64,000 nt of DNA, taken from NCBI GenBank assembly GCA_022652485.1, contig JALCRK010000012.1, positions 1-64,000 on the forward strand, read 5' to 3'. Of this stretch, positions 12,390 to 22,773 are shown one piece after another. Below the pieces are notes generated by a model. The model ran no database searches, had not been told where the DNA came from, and worked only from the letters and a program-made list of their open reading frames with translations. Each line of letters starts with the position of its first letter. Position 1 is the stretch's first letter. The stretch is from Sphingobium sp. GTDB lineage: Bacteria; Pseudomonadota; Alphaproteobacteria; Sphingomonadales; Sphingomonadaceae. Both the position numbers and the translations under genes were made by a program.

Positions 12390-14083
12390 GTCGCGCTGGC
12401 CGCTGGCTGCTGCAACTGCGGATGGCGGCTGTAGAGCCACTTCTGCTGCGCGATGGTGAGGATGTTGGAGGTGATCCAGTAGATCAGCAGCCCGGCCGCG
12501 AACGGCGCCATCACGAACATCATGATCCACGGCATCAGCGCGAATATCTGCTTTTGCATCTCGTCCATCGGCGCCGGGTTCAGTTTGAACTGCAACCACA
12601 TCGTGATGCCGAGGATGATCGCGAGAATGCCGATACCGAGAAAAGCGGGAACATCAAATGGCAGCAGGCCGAACAGGTTCAGCACATGCAGCGGATCGGG
12701 CGCCGACAGATCCTTGATCCACAGCGCGAACGGCTGGTGCCGCATCTCGATGGTGAGCTGAAGCACCTTGTAGAGCGCGAAGAAAATCGGGATCTGGAGG
12801 AAGATCGGCATACAGCCGGAGAAGGGATTGACCTTCTCCTTGCGGTAAAGGTCCATGATCTCCTGCTGGAGCGTCGCCTTGTCGTCCTTGTGCTTCTCCT
12901 GCAGCGCCTTCATCTTGGGCTGGATCGCGCGCATTGCCGCCATCGAGGCGAACTGCTTCTGCGCAATCGGGAACATCAGCCCGCGCACGATGAAGGTGAG
13001 GCAGATGATCGCCACGCCGAAATTGCCGATCTGGGTAAACAGCCAGTGCAGCAGTGCGAAGATCGGTTTCTCGAACCAGTAGAACCAGCCCCAGTCGATC
13101 GCTCGGTCGAACAGGGAAATACCGCTATCCTGATAGGCTTCGAGGGTCTTCACTTCCTTCGCGCCGACAAAGAGCCGCGAGTGCTGGCTCACGCTCTTTC
13201 CGGGGCCGAGGATGACCGGCGGCACGCTGTAGTCCGCCTGATAGGTCTCGCCGGCACCTTTGCGGAACTGGCCGTCGAAGCTCGCTTTCTGGTCCGGCAC
13301 CAGCGCCGCGAGCCAGTAATGATCGGTAAAGCCGATCCAGCCGCCGGTCGAGGCAAGGCGGTCCGAGGTTCCGCTCTTGTCGAGATCCTTGAAATCGATG
13401 CTGTAGTTCGCCGCGCCGTTGAACACGCCGATGGGGCCGGTGTGGATCGTCCAGGTTGAGGGATCCTTCGAATGGCCGACGCGGCTGATATATCCATAAG
13501 ACCGCACGGCGACCGCGCCGGTGCCGCGATTGGTAACGCTCTGGCGCGCGGAGATCATGTAGTTCTCGTCGATCGAGAGCGCGATCTCGAACATCTGGCC
13601 GGTCTTGTTGTCCCAATAGAGCGTGACGGGCGTGGTCGGCGTCAGCTTCGGCCCGGAAGCCTGCCAGACAGTCGCGGCATCCGGCGCCTTGAAGCCGTCG
13701 CCCGCCCAGCCGAAGCCCGCGAAATAAGCGTCCTGCGTGCCTGCGGGCGAGAACAGCTTGATCGGCTGCGAATCCTTCCTGATCGTCTCGCGATAGGTGG
13801 GGAGGGTGATGTCGTCGAAGCGCGCGCCCCTGAGCGCGATGGAGCCGCGCATCTTGGGTGTCTCGATCAGGATACGCGGGCTGTCCCTGAGCACGGCATC
13901 GCGGCTCTTGAGCGCGGAGGGCGCGGCCTGGGCGACCGTCGGCGCGCCGGTGGCCGAGGCCGGGGCGCTCTGGACGGCAGGCTTCATCGATCCGGGGAAC
14001 AGCCGCTCCGCGACATACGGCCAGCCGAACAGGATCAGGCCCGTCAGCAGCACGGCCATTATCAGATTACGCTTGTCGTCCAC
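12386..14083 (-). CDS. yidC: Membrane protein insertase YidC
   Basis: This 565-residue Oxa1/YidC insertase has an N-terminal anchor helix ([19 protein letters not shown]), a periplasmic domain of about 330 residues, and the C-terminal five-helix core. [66 protein letters not shown] is the conserved coiled loop and TM2/TM3 region. I prefer the GTG at 14083 (protein beginning DDKRNL, preceded by GGGGAGCAG) over the ATG at 14119, because family members start at this point. It lies between yidD and engB. Confidence 0.97.
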   Translation of the reverse strand: MDDKRNLIMAVLLTGLILFGWPYVAERLFPGSMKPAVQSAPASATGAPTVAQAAPSALKSRDAVLRDSPRILIETPKMRGSIALRGARFDDITLPTYRETIRKDSQPIKLFSPAGTQDAYFAGFGWAGDGFKAPDAATVWQASGPKLTPTTPVTLYWDNKTGQMFEIALSIDENYMISARQSVTNRGTGAVAVRSYGYISRVGHSKDPSTWTIHTGPIGVFNGAANYSIDFKDLDKSGTSDRLASTGGWIGFTDHYWLAALVPDQKASFDGQFRKGAGETYQADYSVPPVILGPGKSVSQHSRLFVGAKEVKTLEAYQDSGISLFDRAIDWGWFYWFEKPIFALLHWLFTQIGNFGVAIICLTFIVRGLMFPIAQKQFASMAAMRAIQPKMKALQEKHKDDKATLQQEIMDLYRKEKVNPFSGCMPIFLQIPIFFALYKVLQLTIEMRHQPFALWIKDLSAPDPLHVLNLFGLLPFDVPAFLGIGILAIILGITMWLQFKLNPAPMDEMQKQIFALMPWIMMFVMAPFAAGLLIYWITSNILTIAQQKWLYSRHPQLQQPAASAT

Positions 14084-14131
14084 GTTCGTTCTGCTCCCCG
14101 CCACATGGCGCGTCTTCATTCTGTTTTCCCG

Positions 14132-14341
14132 TCAGGGCACCGGGTCATAGCCCGATCCGCCCCACGGATGGCAGCGCAATAGCCGTTTCAGCGCCAGCCA
14201 GCTACCCTTGATTGGCCCATATTTACCGATTGCGCCGATGGCATAGTGCGAACAGCTCGGGGAATAGCGGCAGGTGGGCGGAATGAGCCGCGACGGCCCC
14301 CATTGCCACAGCCGCACGAGCAGTATGAGGAGGCGGGTCAT
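14132..14341 (-). CDS. yidD: Membrane protein insertion efficiency factor YidD
   Basis: This is a 69-residue protein with the invariant core PPTCRYSPSCSHYAIGAIGKYGPIKGSWLALKRLLRCHPWGGSGYDPVP, including the three cysteines of the family. It has an amphipathic N-terminal segment and assists YidC- and Sec-dependent membrane insertion. The ATG overlaps the stop of rnpA (ATGA), and yidC follows 48 bases later. Confidence 0.96.
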   Translation of the reverse strand: MTRLLILLVRLWQWGPSRLIPPTCRYSPSCSHYAIGAIGKYGPIKGSWLALKRLLRCHPWGGSGYDPVP

Positions 14342-14802
14342 TTGTCGCCGCTTTTGTGTTCCTGCACAGGCAGGAACCCAGCATGATGCGGCGCTTCTTC
14401 ACCTCTGGGCTCCTGCCTGCGCAGGAGCACTTTGGCTTTTGGGTCTTGTCGTTGTATCTTCCGCAGCGCCTTCTCCAGTTCCTGCGCGAGGAGCGCGAAA
14501 TCCCGCTCGATGCCGCCCTCGCGGCCGATCAGCACATGATCCGCGCCTTCGACACCCTGCGCGGGCAGAAGTTCGCGGGCGAGCGCGCGGAAGCGCCGCT
14601 TCATCCGGTTGCGAACCACCGCATTACCGATCTTCTTGGTGACGGTGATGCCAAGGCGCATGGCGGAGTCGCCATCATGGCGCTCACGCAGCAGCAGGAC
14701 AAAGCCGGGCATAGGCTGGCGCCGCGCCTTGTTGCAGGCGAGGAAATCGGCGCGCTTGCGAATCGGGGCGATCTTCTTCGCCCCGGGAAGAGCTGGGCTC
14801 AG
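14338..14802 (-). CDS. rnpA: Ribonuclease P protein component, start uncertain
   Basis: The RnpA core is clear: [23 protein letters not shown], then [32 protein letters not shown], the RNR signature that contacts pre-tRNA and P RNA. There is no ATG, GTG or TTG between the rpmH stop and this core. The proposed start is a CTG at 14802-14800 whose TG forms the TGA of rpmH (CTGA coupling). The only conventional in-frame start is ATG 14940, upstream of rpmH, which would give a 200-residue product with all of rpmH nested in another frame. The last 30 or so residues are encoded by a palindromic repeat, and the stop overlaps the yidD ATG. Confidence 0.85.
   Translation of the reverse strand: MSPALPGAKKIAPIRKRADFLACNKARRQPMPGFVLLLRERHDGDSAMRLGITVTKKIGNAVVRNRMKRRFRALARELLPAQGVEGADHVLIGREGGIERDFALLAQELEKALRKIQRQDPKAKVLLRRQEPRGEEAPHHAGFLPVQEHKSGDK
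14356..14430. repeat. Palindromic repeat, gtgttcctgc family, inside rnpA
   Basis: The arms TGTTCCTGCACAGGCAGGAACCC and GGGCTCCTGCCTGCGCAGGAGCA are each hairpins, joined by about 28 bases. The ends match the composite element at 11600-11730. It lies wholly within the 3' coding part of rnpA and supplies the residues [13 protein letters not shown]...LPVQEHK. Confidence 0.8.
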
Positions 14803-14933
14803 GCCGACAGGCTCTTGCGGCCGCGTGCACGGCGCGCGCGGATCACGTTCCGTCCGCCGACCGTCGCCATACGGGCGCGGAAGCCGTGGCGCCGCTTGCG
14901 GACCAGGTTGCTCGGCTGAAAGGTGCGCTTCAT
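14799..14933 (-). CDS. rpmH: 50S ribosomal protein L34
   Basis: This 44-residue protein begins [18 protein letters not shown] and ends RGRKSLSA. It is the complete, highly conserved L34, a basic protein that sits deep in the 23S rRNA. The ATG at 14933 is spaced 7 bases from GAGGA. A second ATG at 14940 in another frame lies against the same Shine-Dalgarno sequence and opens the long rnpA frame that encloses rpmH. It is the first gene of the leftward rpmH-rnpA-yidD-yidC-engB operon. Confidence 0.97.
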   Translation of the reverse strand: MKRTFQPSNLVRKRRHGFRARMATVGGRNVIRARRARGRKSLSA

Positions 14934-15019
14934 CGCTCATTCCTCAAAAAATCGAATCACAAATGGCAAAATGCCGCCAAAACGGGCTTTCCCGCTGGCC
15001 GCCGCCAAACAGAGGGGTG

Positions 15020-15048
15020 CCGATAGGGAAAGGCGGCGGGAAAGTCAA
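15020..15048 (-). promoter_or_regulatory. Probable sigma-70 promoter of the rpmH operon
   Basis: On the minus strand TTGACT is followed by exactly 17 bases and TATCGG. This places transcription initiation near 15013, about 80 bases ahead of the rpmH ATG. The -35 is near-consensus; the -10 matches three of six positions, which is usual in alphaproteobacteria. Confidence 0.6.
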
Positions 15049-15086
15049 CGGGCGGAGTTTAATTGATCCGCCATTTCCCCCCTTCA

Positions 15087-15165
15087 CGTCATCCCCGCGC
15101 AGGCGGGGATCCAGGGATCGAGGCGCTGCCTGCGGGACTCTGGATCCCGGATCAAGTCCGGGATG
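15087..15165. repeat. Palindromic repeat pair, cgtcattcccgcg family
   Basis: The left unit CGTCATCCCCGCGCAGGCGGGGATCCAG and the right unit TGGATCCCGGATCAAGTCCGGGATG face each other across about 28 bases. It lies between the rpmH promoter and the 3' end of the beta-helix gene. Confidence 0.85.
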
Positions 15166-15195
15166 CGGTAGAGTTATTGGACAGGTGGCGCATTT

Positions 15196-16124
15196 CTAAC
15201 GCCGGTCCATCACCTTGATGCCCCGCGTCAGCCGGTTGCCGATGATCTGCGGGCGGTCGCTGGTCCAGTTGGCGATGAAGGTGCTGGTGCGGCCATAATC
15301 GCCGCCGAAGCTCGCCTGATTGTCGCGGATCTGAAGCGCGTTGCTGTCCCACTCCCGTCCTTCGGGCGCGATGGTGATGAAGGCGGAATAATTGTCCTTG
15401 TCGCGTCCCTGCACCATGATGTTGTTGGCGATGAGGCCGGACGCGCCGTTCGACAGGTCGATCATATAGTTGGTGAGGTGGCCCGCACGGTCATCGAACA
15501 CATTGCCGGTGATGCTCACCCGTGCGGCCCGGCTCTTCACATAATGGCCGCCTTGCCCGGCTTCGAAGCGGGTCGCGGTGACGATGAGCTGGCCGTAATG
15601 ATTGACGTAAATGCTGTGCGCGCAGTCGAGATCGCGGTCGCAGCGGCCCAGCTTGCCGAAGATGCTGTGCTCGATGCGGATGGTCGATTGCGGGTCGTCG
15701 TGGGTGAGAATGCCCTCCTCGCTGTTGCGAAAGAGGCTTGCCGAAACGGTGAGGTCGCCGCGCTCCAGCCGGATGCCCGCGCCATTGCCATCGGGCACGC
15801 GCATGTTCTGGAAGATGATCGCCTCGACCCGCGCCGCCCGCCCGCGCAGCACCAGCGCGGCCTTGCCCTCGCAGGTGGCGCCATCGAAAATGACGCTGCC
15901 CGGCTGTTGCGCGCGATAGGTGATCGCGCCTGCTTCCTGCACCGCGCACTGGCGATACATGCCCGGCGCGATGACGATCGTGCCGGTGCGGTTGCCGATG
16001 GCCGCGACGGCATCGGCGAGGCGCGCATAGGTGCGGCCTGTTTCCATCACGCTGAACGAATCGGGCCGGTTCGGTGCGGCGCCCGCAAGTGCGAACACCG
16101 AAAGTGCGAGAGCGATCCCTCGCG

Positions 16125-16149
<25 letters not shown>
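15196..16149 (-). CDS. Secreted right-handed beta-helix repeat protein
   Basis: This 317-residue protein has a signal peptide at about residues 1-25 ([20 protein letters not shown]). A parallel beta-helix follows with repeated Ile/Val/Asn ladders such as [34 protein letters not shown] and [14 protein letters not shown]. The fold is that of pectate lyases and carbohydrate epimerases, but I see no clear catalytic signature, so the substrate is unknown. The ATG lies 25 bases inside the 3' end of metH, so it is translated from the methionine operon or has an internal promoter. Confidence 0.8.
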
Positions 16150-18749
<2,600 letters not shown>

Positions 18750-18750
18750 T

Positions 18751-18831
18751 CGTCACCCCAGCGAAGGCTGGGGTCTCCTGTTATCGGTTGCGCCATGGAG
18801 GCATGAGATGCCAGCCTGCGCTGGCATGACG
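18751..18831. repeat. Palindromic repeat pair between the two metH genes
   Basis: The left unit CGTCACCCCAGCGAAGGCTGGGGTCTCC and the right unit GGCATGAGATGCCAGCCTGCGCTGGCATGACG have hairpin cores CCCCAGC/GCTGGGG and TGCCAGC/GCTGGCA. It is a diverged member of the cgtcattcccgcg group and sits directly in the leader of metH. Confidence 0.75.
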
Positions 18832-18840
18832 GGGGCGGGT

Positions 18841-19893
18841 TCATGCCGCAATATGCATCGGTTCGAGGCCCGCAAGGCGGGTGATGACGGGGAGCGTCGG
18901 TACGGCGCGCGGGGGCGCGCCTTCCAGCACCTTCGCAATCGCGCCGATATGCGCCGGGGTGGTGCCGCAGCAGCCGCCGACCATGTTGACCAGCCCTTCC
19001 GCGATCCACACCTTGATCAGCTCCGCCGTCTGCTCCGGCAGCTCGTCATATTGGCCGAGTTCGTTGGGCAGGCCCGCATTGGGATAGGCGAGGATCAGCG
19101 TGTCGGCGAGCTTCGAGAGTTCCGAGAGATAGGGCCGCAGCTTGTCCGCCCCGAACGCGCAGTTGACGCCGATGGTGAGCGGCTTCAAATGCCGCAGCGA
19201 ATACCAGAAGGCGGCGATGGTGTGGCCGCTGAGGTTGCGGCCGGACATATCGGTGATGGTAAAGCTCATCATCAGCGGCACGGAGCGGCCAGACGCGGCT
19301 TCTGCCTCCTTCGCCGCCATGCCTGCCGCCTTGGCGTTCAGCGTATCGAAGCAGGTTTCCACCAGCAGGAAATCGACGCCGCCCTCGATCAGGGCGGCGC
19401 ATTGCTCGCGATATTGGTCCTTGAGCGTATCATAATCCACCTCGCGGAAGGCCGGGTCATTGACCTTGGGGCTGATCGAAAGCGTCTTGTTGGTCGGGCC
19501 GATCGAGCCTGCGACGAACCGCTTCACGCCATCCTTCGCTTCCGCCTCATCACAGCACTCGCGCGCGAGGCGGGCGGCGGTCACGTTCAGTTCCTGCACC
19601 AGATGCTCGCAGCCATAATCCGCCATCGCGATGCGCGTGCCGGAGAAGGTGTTGGTCTCGATCATGTCCGCGCCGTTGTCGAGATAGGCGGTGTGGATCG
19701 CCTTCACGATGTCCGGCCGGGTGAGGCACAGGAGGTCGTTATTGCCCTTCTGGTCCTTTTCGAGCGGCAGGGCGCCGCGATAGTCGGCCTCTGTCAGGCC
19801 ATATTTCTGGATCGAGGTGCCATAGCCGCCGTCGAAGATCATGACTTTTTGCGCGGCGCGCTCGCGGAACAGGGTTTCGGCATTGCTGGTCAT
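18841..19893 (-). CDS. metH: Homocysteine S-methyltransferase domain protein (N-terminal half of methionine synthase)
   Basis: This 350-residue TIM-barrel protein is the homocysteine-binding module. FDGGYGTSIQKYGL is near the start, ETNTFSGTRIAMADYG follows, and the zinc cysteines lie in GVNCAFGAD and GGCCGTTPAHI. In E. coli this module is fused to the rest of MetH; here it is a separate gene 91 bases upstream of the other half, as in many sphingomonads. The ATG at 19893 has GGAAGGA at nine bases. Confidence 0.93.
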   Translation of the reverse strand: MTSNAETLFRERAAQKVMIFDGGYGTSIQKYGLTEADYRGALPLEKDQKGNNDLLCLTRPDIVKAIHTAYLDNGADMIETNTFSGTRIAMADYGCEHLVQELNVTAARLARECCDEAEAKDGVKRFVAGSIGPTNKTLSISPKVNDPAFREVDYDTLKDQYREQCAALIEGGVDFLLVETCFDTLNAKAAGMAAKEAEAASGRSVPLMMSFTITDMSGRNLSGHTIAAFWYSLRHLKPLTIGVNCAFGADKLRPYLSELSKLADTLILAYPNAGLPNELGQYDELPEQTAELIKVWIAEGLVNMVGGCCGTTPAHIGAIAKVLEGAPPRAVPTLPVITRLAGLEPMHIAA

Positions 19894-19908
19894 TCGTTTC
19901 ATTCCTTC

Positions 19909-19983
19909 CGTCATCCCCGCGAAGGCGGGGATCCAGCCCGCGCGGCCTTTCCATTCTGGATTCCCGCCTGCGCGGGAATGACG
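19909..19983. repeat. Palindromic repeat pair between metF and the methyltransferase half of metH
   Basis: The left unit CGTCATCCCCGCGAAGGCGGGGATCCAG and the right unit CTGGATTCCCGCCTGCGCGGGAATGACG form two near-perfect hairpins. It begins 16 bases upstream of the methyltransferase ATG and ends one base before the metF stop codon. Confidence 0.88.
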
Positions 19984-19984
19984 A

Positions 19985-20914
19985 CTAACTCATTTGCGTT
20001 TGCGGGCGCAGGCCGAGCAGATGGCAGATCGCGTAGCTCAGCTCGGCGCGGTTCAATGTGTAGAAATGGAAGCTGCGCACCCCGCCCGCGTAGAGCTTGC
20101 GGCACAGCTCGGCGGTGATGGTGGCGGCGATGAGCTGGCGCGCGCCGGGGTGCTCGTCCAGCCCCTCGAACAGACGCGCCATCCAGCTCGGCACCTCGGT
20201 GTTGCACATCGCGGCCATCTTCTTGACGCCCGCGAAGTTGGTGACGGGCATGATGCCGGGCAGGATCTCCGCCGAGATGCCCGCCGCACGGGCTTTGTCG
20301 ACAAAGCGGAAATAGGCTTCCGGCGTGAAGAAGAATTGCGTGATCGCGCGGGTCGCGCCTGCATCGATCTTGCGCCTGAGGTTGTCGAGATCGGCTTGCG
20401 CCGAGAGCGCCTCCGGGTGGGTTTCGGGATAGGCGGCGACGGAAATCTCGAAATCGTGCAGCGTCTTGAGGCCTGCCACCAGCTCCGCCGCGCTTTGATA
20501 CCCCTCCGGGTGCGGTTCGAACCTCGCGCCCTGCTCCGGCGGATCACCGCGCAGCGCGACGATATGGCGCACGCCCGCCTGCCAATAGGCGTCGGCCACT
20601 TCTGCAATCTCCGCCTTGCTGGCGGCGACGCAGGTCAGGTGCGCGGCGGCGGGGAGCTTGGTCTCACGCGCGATGCGGGCGACGGTGTTGTGCGTGCGCT
20701 CCCGCGTCGATCCGCCCGCCCCGTAGGTGACGGAGACGAACCGGGGGGCGAGGGGCGCCAGCGCGTCGATGCTGTCCCAAAGCTGCGCCTCCATCTTCTC
20801 CGTCTTGGGCGGGAAGAATTCGAAGCTCACCTCTGCGTCCCCGCCCAGATCCGCATAGAGCGGCGTGTCGAGGATGCGGCGCGCCTCTTCCAGCGCAACT
20901 CGTTCGGCATTCAT
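19985..20914 (-). CDS. metF: 5,10-methylenetetrahydrofolate reductase
   Basis: This 309-residue flavoprotein of the MTHFR family has the expected blocks: SFEFFPPKTEKMEAQLW near the N-terminus with its catalytic Glu, FVSVTYGAGGSTRERTHNTV, AHLTCV, and IVALRGDPPEQG. It reduces methylene-THF to 5-methyl-THF, the methyl donor for MetH downstream. The ATG overlaps the stop of the regulator gene by four bases, so translation is coupled. Confidence 0.96.
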   Translation of the reverse strand: MNAERVALEEARRILDTPLYADLGGDAEVSFEFFPPKTEKMEAQLWDSIDALAPLAPRFVSVTYGAGGSTRERTHNTVARIARETKLPAAAHLTCVAASKAEIAEVADAYWQAGVRHIVALRGDPPEQGARFEPHPEGYQSAAELVAGLKTLHDFEISVAAYPETHPEALSAQADLDNLRRKIDAGATRAITQFFFTPEAYFRFVDKARAAGISAEILPGIMPVTNFAGVKKMAAMCNTEVPSWMARLFEGLDEHPGARQLIAATITAELCRKLYAGGVRSFHFYTLNRAELSYAICHLLGLRPQTQMS

Positions 20915-21882
20915 GATGTTTTTCGTTCCCTGATCGGCAGGATTTTGGCGGTCTGCCGCCGTCCCAGCCATAGTTTCACAGTCAGCTCGCCGCCGGGCAG
21001 CGTATCCGTCTGCTCCAGCTCCAGTCCCGCCTCGGCGAACCACTCGCCGATCTGCTCGTCCGAAAAGCCGAGGCGCTCATGCTGGTCGCGCGAGCGCAGC
21101 TCCTCCCGGTCATGCGGGGCAAAATCGACGATCAGCAGCCTTCCGAGCGGCTGTAGCACCCGCGCCGCCTCGGCAACCGCGAGATGGGGCGTGGCGCTAT
21201 AGTGCAATATCTGATGCGCGGTGATGAGATCGACCGCGGCATCCTCCAGCGGCAGCGCGCAGAAATCGCCCAGCAGCAGATCGACCTTGTCCGCATTCTC
21301 CTGCGGCAGCTTGGCGCGCGCGAGGCGCAGCATGTCCGGGCTGCGGTCAATGGCGCTCACCTGCGATGCACTTTGACCCAGCAGCGCGATCATGCGCCCG
21401 GTGCCGGTGCCGAGATCGAGCAGGTGATGGAAGTGCTCGCCGCCGAGCGCTCGCAGCACCGCCTGCTCCACCTCCGCTTCGGGCACATAGAGCGAGCCGA
21501 TGGCGTCCCACTGCTCGGCATGGGTGGCGAAATAGGCATCCGCCGCGCGCACCCGCTCCGCCCGGATCGCGGCAAGACGGGCGAGGTCGGCCTTGAGCCA
21601 CAATCCCTCGCTGCTCTCGGCGGGAATATCCCCGACCATATCGATCAGCCTGTCGCAGGTCGGCGAAGAGGCAAGACGCAGGAACACCCAGTTGCCCTCC
21701 TTGCGCCGGTCGATCAAGGCGGCCTCGGAGAGGATTTTGACATGGCGGGAGACGCGCGGCTGGCTTTGGCCCACCGCCTGCGCCAGCTCCCCGACGGACA
21801 GCTCCATCGCGTTCAGAAGATGCAGGATCCGCATCCGCGTGGGGTCCGCCAAGGCGCGGAAGATGTCGAGCAATGCTGGCAT
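20911..21882 (-). CDS. ArsR-family regulator fused to a SAM-dependent methyltransferase domain
   Basis: This 323-residue protein has two domains. Residues 1-95 form an ArsR winged helix (LADPTRMRILHLLNAMELSVGELAQAVGQSQPRVSRHVKILSEA). Residues 140-300 form a class I methyltransferase fold with LLDLGTGTGRMIALLG as the SAM-binding motif and DLITAHQILHYS. No metal-site cysteines stand near the recognition helix. Fusions of this kind sit beside methionine genes in alphaproteobacteria; sensing SAM or SAH is the obvious idea (inference, compare SahR). A perfect 20-bp palindrome lies just upstream. It heads the leftward operon. Confidence 0.92.
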   Translation of the reverse strand: MPALLDIFRALADPTRMRILHLLNAMELSVGELAQAVGQSQPRVSRHVKILSEAALIDRRKEGNWVFLRLASSPTCDRLIDMVGDIPAESSEGLWLKADLARLAAIRAERVRAADAYFATHAEQWDAIGSLYVPEAEVEQAVLRALGGEHFHHLLDLGTGTGRMIALLGQSASQVSAIDRSPDMLRLARAKLPQENADKVDLLLGDFCALPLEDAAVDLITAHQILHYSATPHLAVAEAARVLQPLGRLLIVDFAPHDREELRSRDQHERLGFSDEQIGEWFAEAGLELEQTDTLPGGELTVKLWLGRRQTAKILPIRERKTS

Positions 21883-21889
21883 GGCAAGC

Positions 21890-21917
21890 GATATAAAGAA
21901 TTCTTTATATAGGTCAA
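21890..21917 (-). promoter_or_regulatory. Promoter and palindromic operator of the methionine operon
   Basis: On the minus strand TTGACC (21917-21912), a 16-base spacer and TATATC (21895-21890) form a sigma-70-like promoter. The spacer and -10 are occupied by ATATAAAGAA-TTCTTTATAT (21891-21910), a perfect 20-bp inverted repeat of the kind ArsR dimers bind. Initiation would fall about at 21883-21882, at the ATG itself, and no Shine-Dalgarno is visible, so the transcript may be leaderless. Confidence 0.75.
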
Positions 21918-22009
21918 CCTATCTCTCCGGGCCGCCTGAAAACTCTCCTGTACGGGCGCTTTACGGGCGCTTTTCGAGAGGGATCGCGTCAAATCCCGCA
22001 AGGAGGTGC

Positions 22010-22038
22010 TTGCGTTCGGCGATTCAAGGCAGTATTTA
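22010..22038 (+). promoter_or_regulatory. Probable promoter of the Asn/Ala-rich lipoprotein gene
   Basis: TTGCGT, a 17-base spacer and TATTTA stand 82 bases upstream of the ATG at 22120. No other promoter-like pair is visible in this gap between divergent genes. Confidence 0.4.
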
Positions 22039-22119
22039 TCCGACCCGCAGGCTCAAAAGGGGGGTGAGCTTTTCTCCGAGAGAAGCCTGCAACGCCACTA
22101 TCTCAGAGAAGGGTTACCC

Positions 22120-22326
22120 ATGAACAAGACCATCGCACTTTCGGTTGTTATTGCTGCTTCGCTCGGTCTGGCCGCTTGCGCCAAGAAGGACGAGGGCAAT
22201 GCCATGAACAATGCCGTCGAGAACGTCACCAACGCCGCTGACAACACCATGAACGCCGCGATGAACGCCGACGCCAATGTCGCCAACGCAGCCAACGCGA
22301 CCGAGAACGCGACCAACGCGCAGTAA
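22120..22326 (+). CDS. Small Asn/Ala-rich lipoprotein
   Basis: This 68-residue protein has a lipoprotein signal MNKTIALSVVIAASLGLAAC with the lipobox LAAC at 17-20. A low-complexity mature part follows, alternating Asn and Ala with a period of roughly seven (NAVENVTNAADNTMNAAMNADANVANAAN). No function can be named. A coiled, periplasm-facing stalk comparable to Lpp or entericidin-like proteins is possible. A strong terminator follows. Confidence 0.75.
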   Translation: MNKTIALSVVIAASLGLAACAKKDEGNAMNNAVENVTNAADNTMNAAMNADANVANAANATENATNAQ

Positions 22327-22352
22327 TCGCTTCGCGCCCTGGCGCCTGGTTG

Positions 22353-22386
22353 AAAGGGGTGTGGCCGCAGGCCCACCCCTTTTTTC
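22353..22386 (+). terminator. Rho-independent terminator
   Basis: The stem AAAGGGGTG/CACCCCTTT encloses GGCC-containing sequence and is followed by TTTT. It lies 26 bases after the stop of the Asn/Ala-rich lipoprotein gene. Confidence 0.85.
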
Positions 22387-22407
22387 GTTGGAAGAAAGAT
22401 CATCTCT

Positions 22408-22614
22408 ATGCGGGCAATAAGGATTCCCAGCCTCTTTCAGGGACTGGCTTTGACGCTGGCATTGGCCGGGTGCGGTACACATGACAGTGGAACGGAAGAG
22501 GGCGGCATCCCGGCCAGCGAGGCCCGCGCCCTGAACGAGGCGGCGGCCATGCTGGATGCCGATGCGGAGCGCACGCAGGCTGCCCAGCGGGACAATTCGG
22601 CAACGTCCCATTGA
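22408..22614 (+). CDS. Small lipoprotein of unknown function
   Basis: This 68-residue frame has a signal with the lipobox LAGC at residues 19-22 (FQGLALTLALAGC) and a short hydrophilic, Ala/Glu-rich tail. I do not recognise a family. It begins 20 bases after the terminator of the previous lipoprotein gene. The lipoprotein signal is the main support for its being real. Confidence 0.55.
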   Translation: MRAIRIPSLFQGLALTLALAGCGTHDSGTEEGGIPASEARALNEAAAMLDADAERTQAAQRDNSATSH

Positions 22615-22723
22615 TCGACGAGGTCTGCCCGATTCTTGGGCAAGGCGAATTTTCTGCTTAAAATAGCGGCGCGAAAATGGGCCGGACGCCTGAAAGACAC
22701 GCGTTAACCCGGTCTTAATAAAT

Positions 22724-22739
22724 TGGCACGGTTCCTGCT
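22724..22739 (+). promoter_or_regulatory. Sigma-54 promoter of glnK-amtB
   Basis: TGGCACG-GTTC-CTGCT matches the -24/-12 consensus TGGCACG-N4-TTGCW at all but one position, with GG and GC correctly spaced. The start of transcription would be near 22750, about 24 bases before the glnK ATG. This implies control by NtrC and nitrogen status. Confidence 0.85.
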
Positions 22740-22773
22740 AGGTTACTCCCGCACACCAGATTTAGGGGGTAGC

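Noticed and set aside
14084-14119. YidC starting at ATG 14119
   Set aside because: The added 12 residues precede the conserved start DDKRNL; the GTG at 14083 has the better ribosome binding site.
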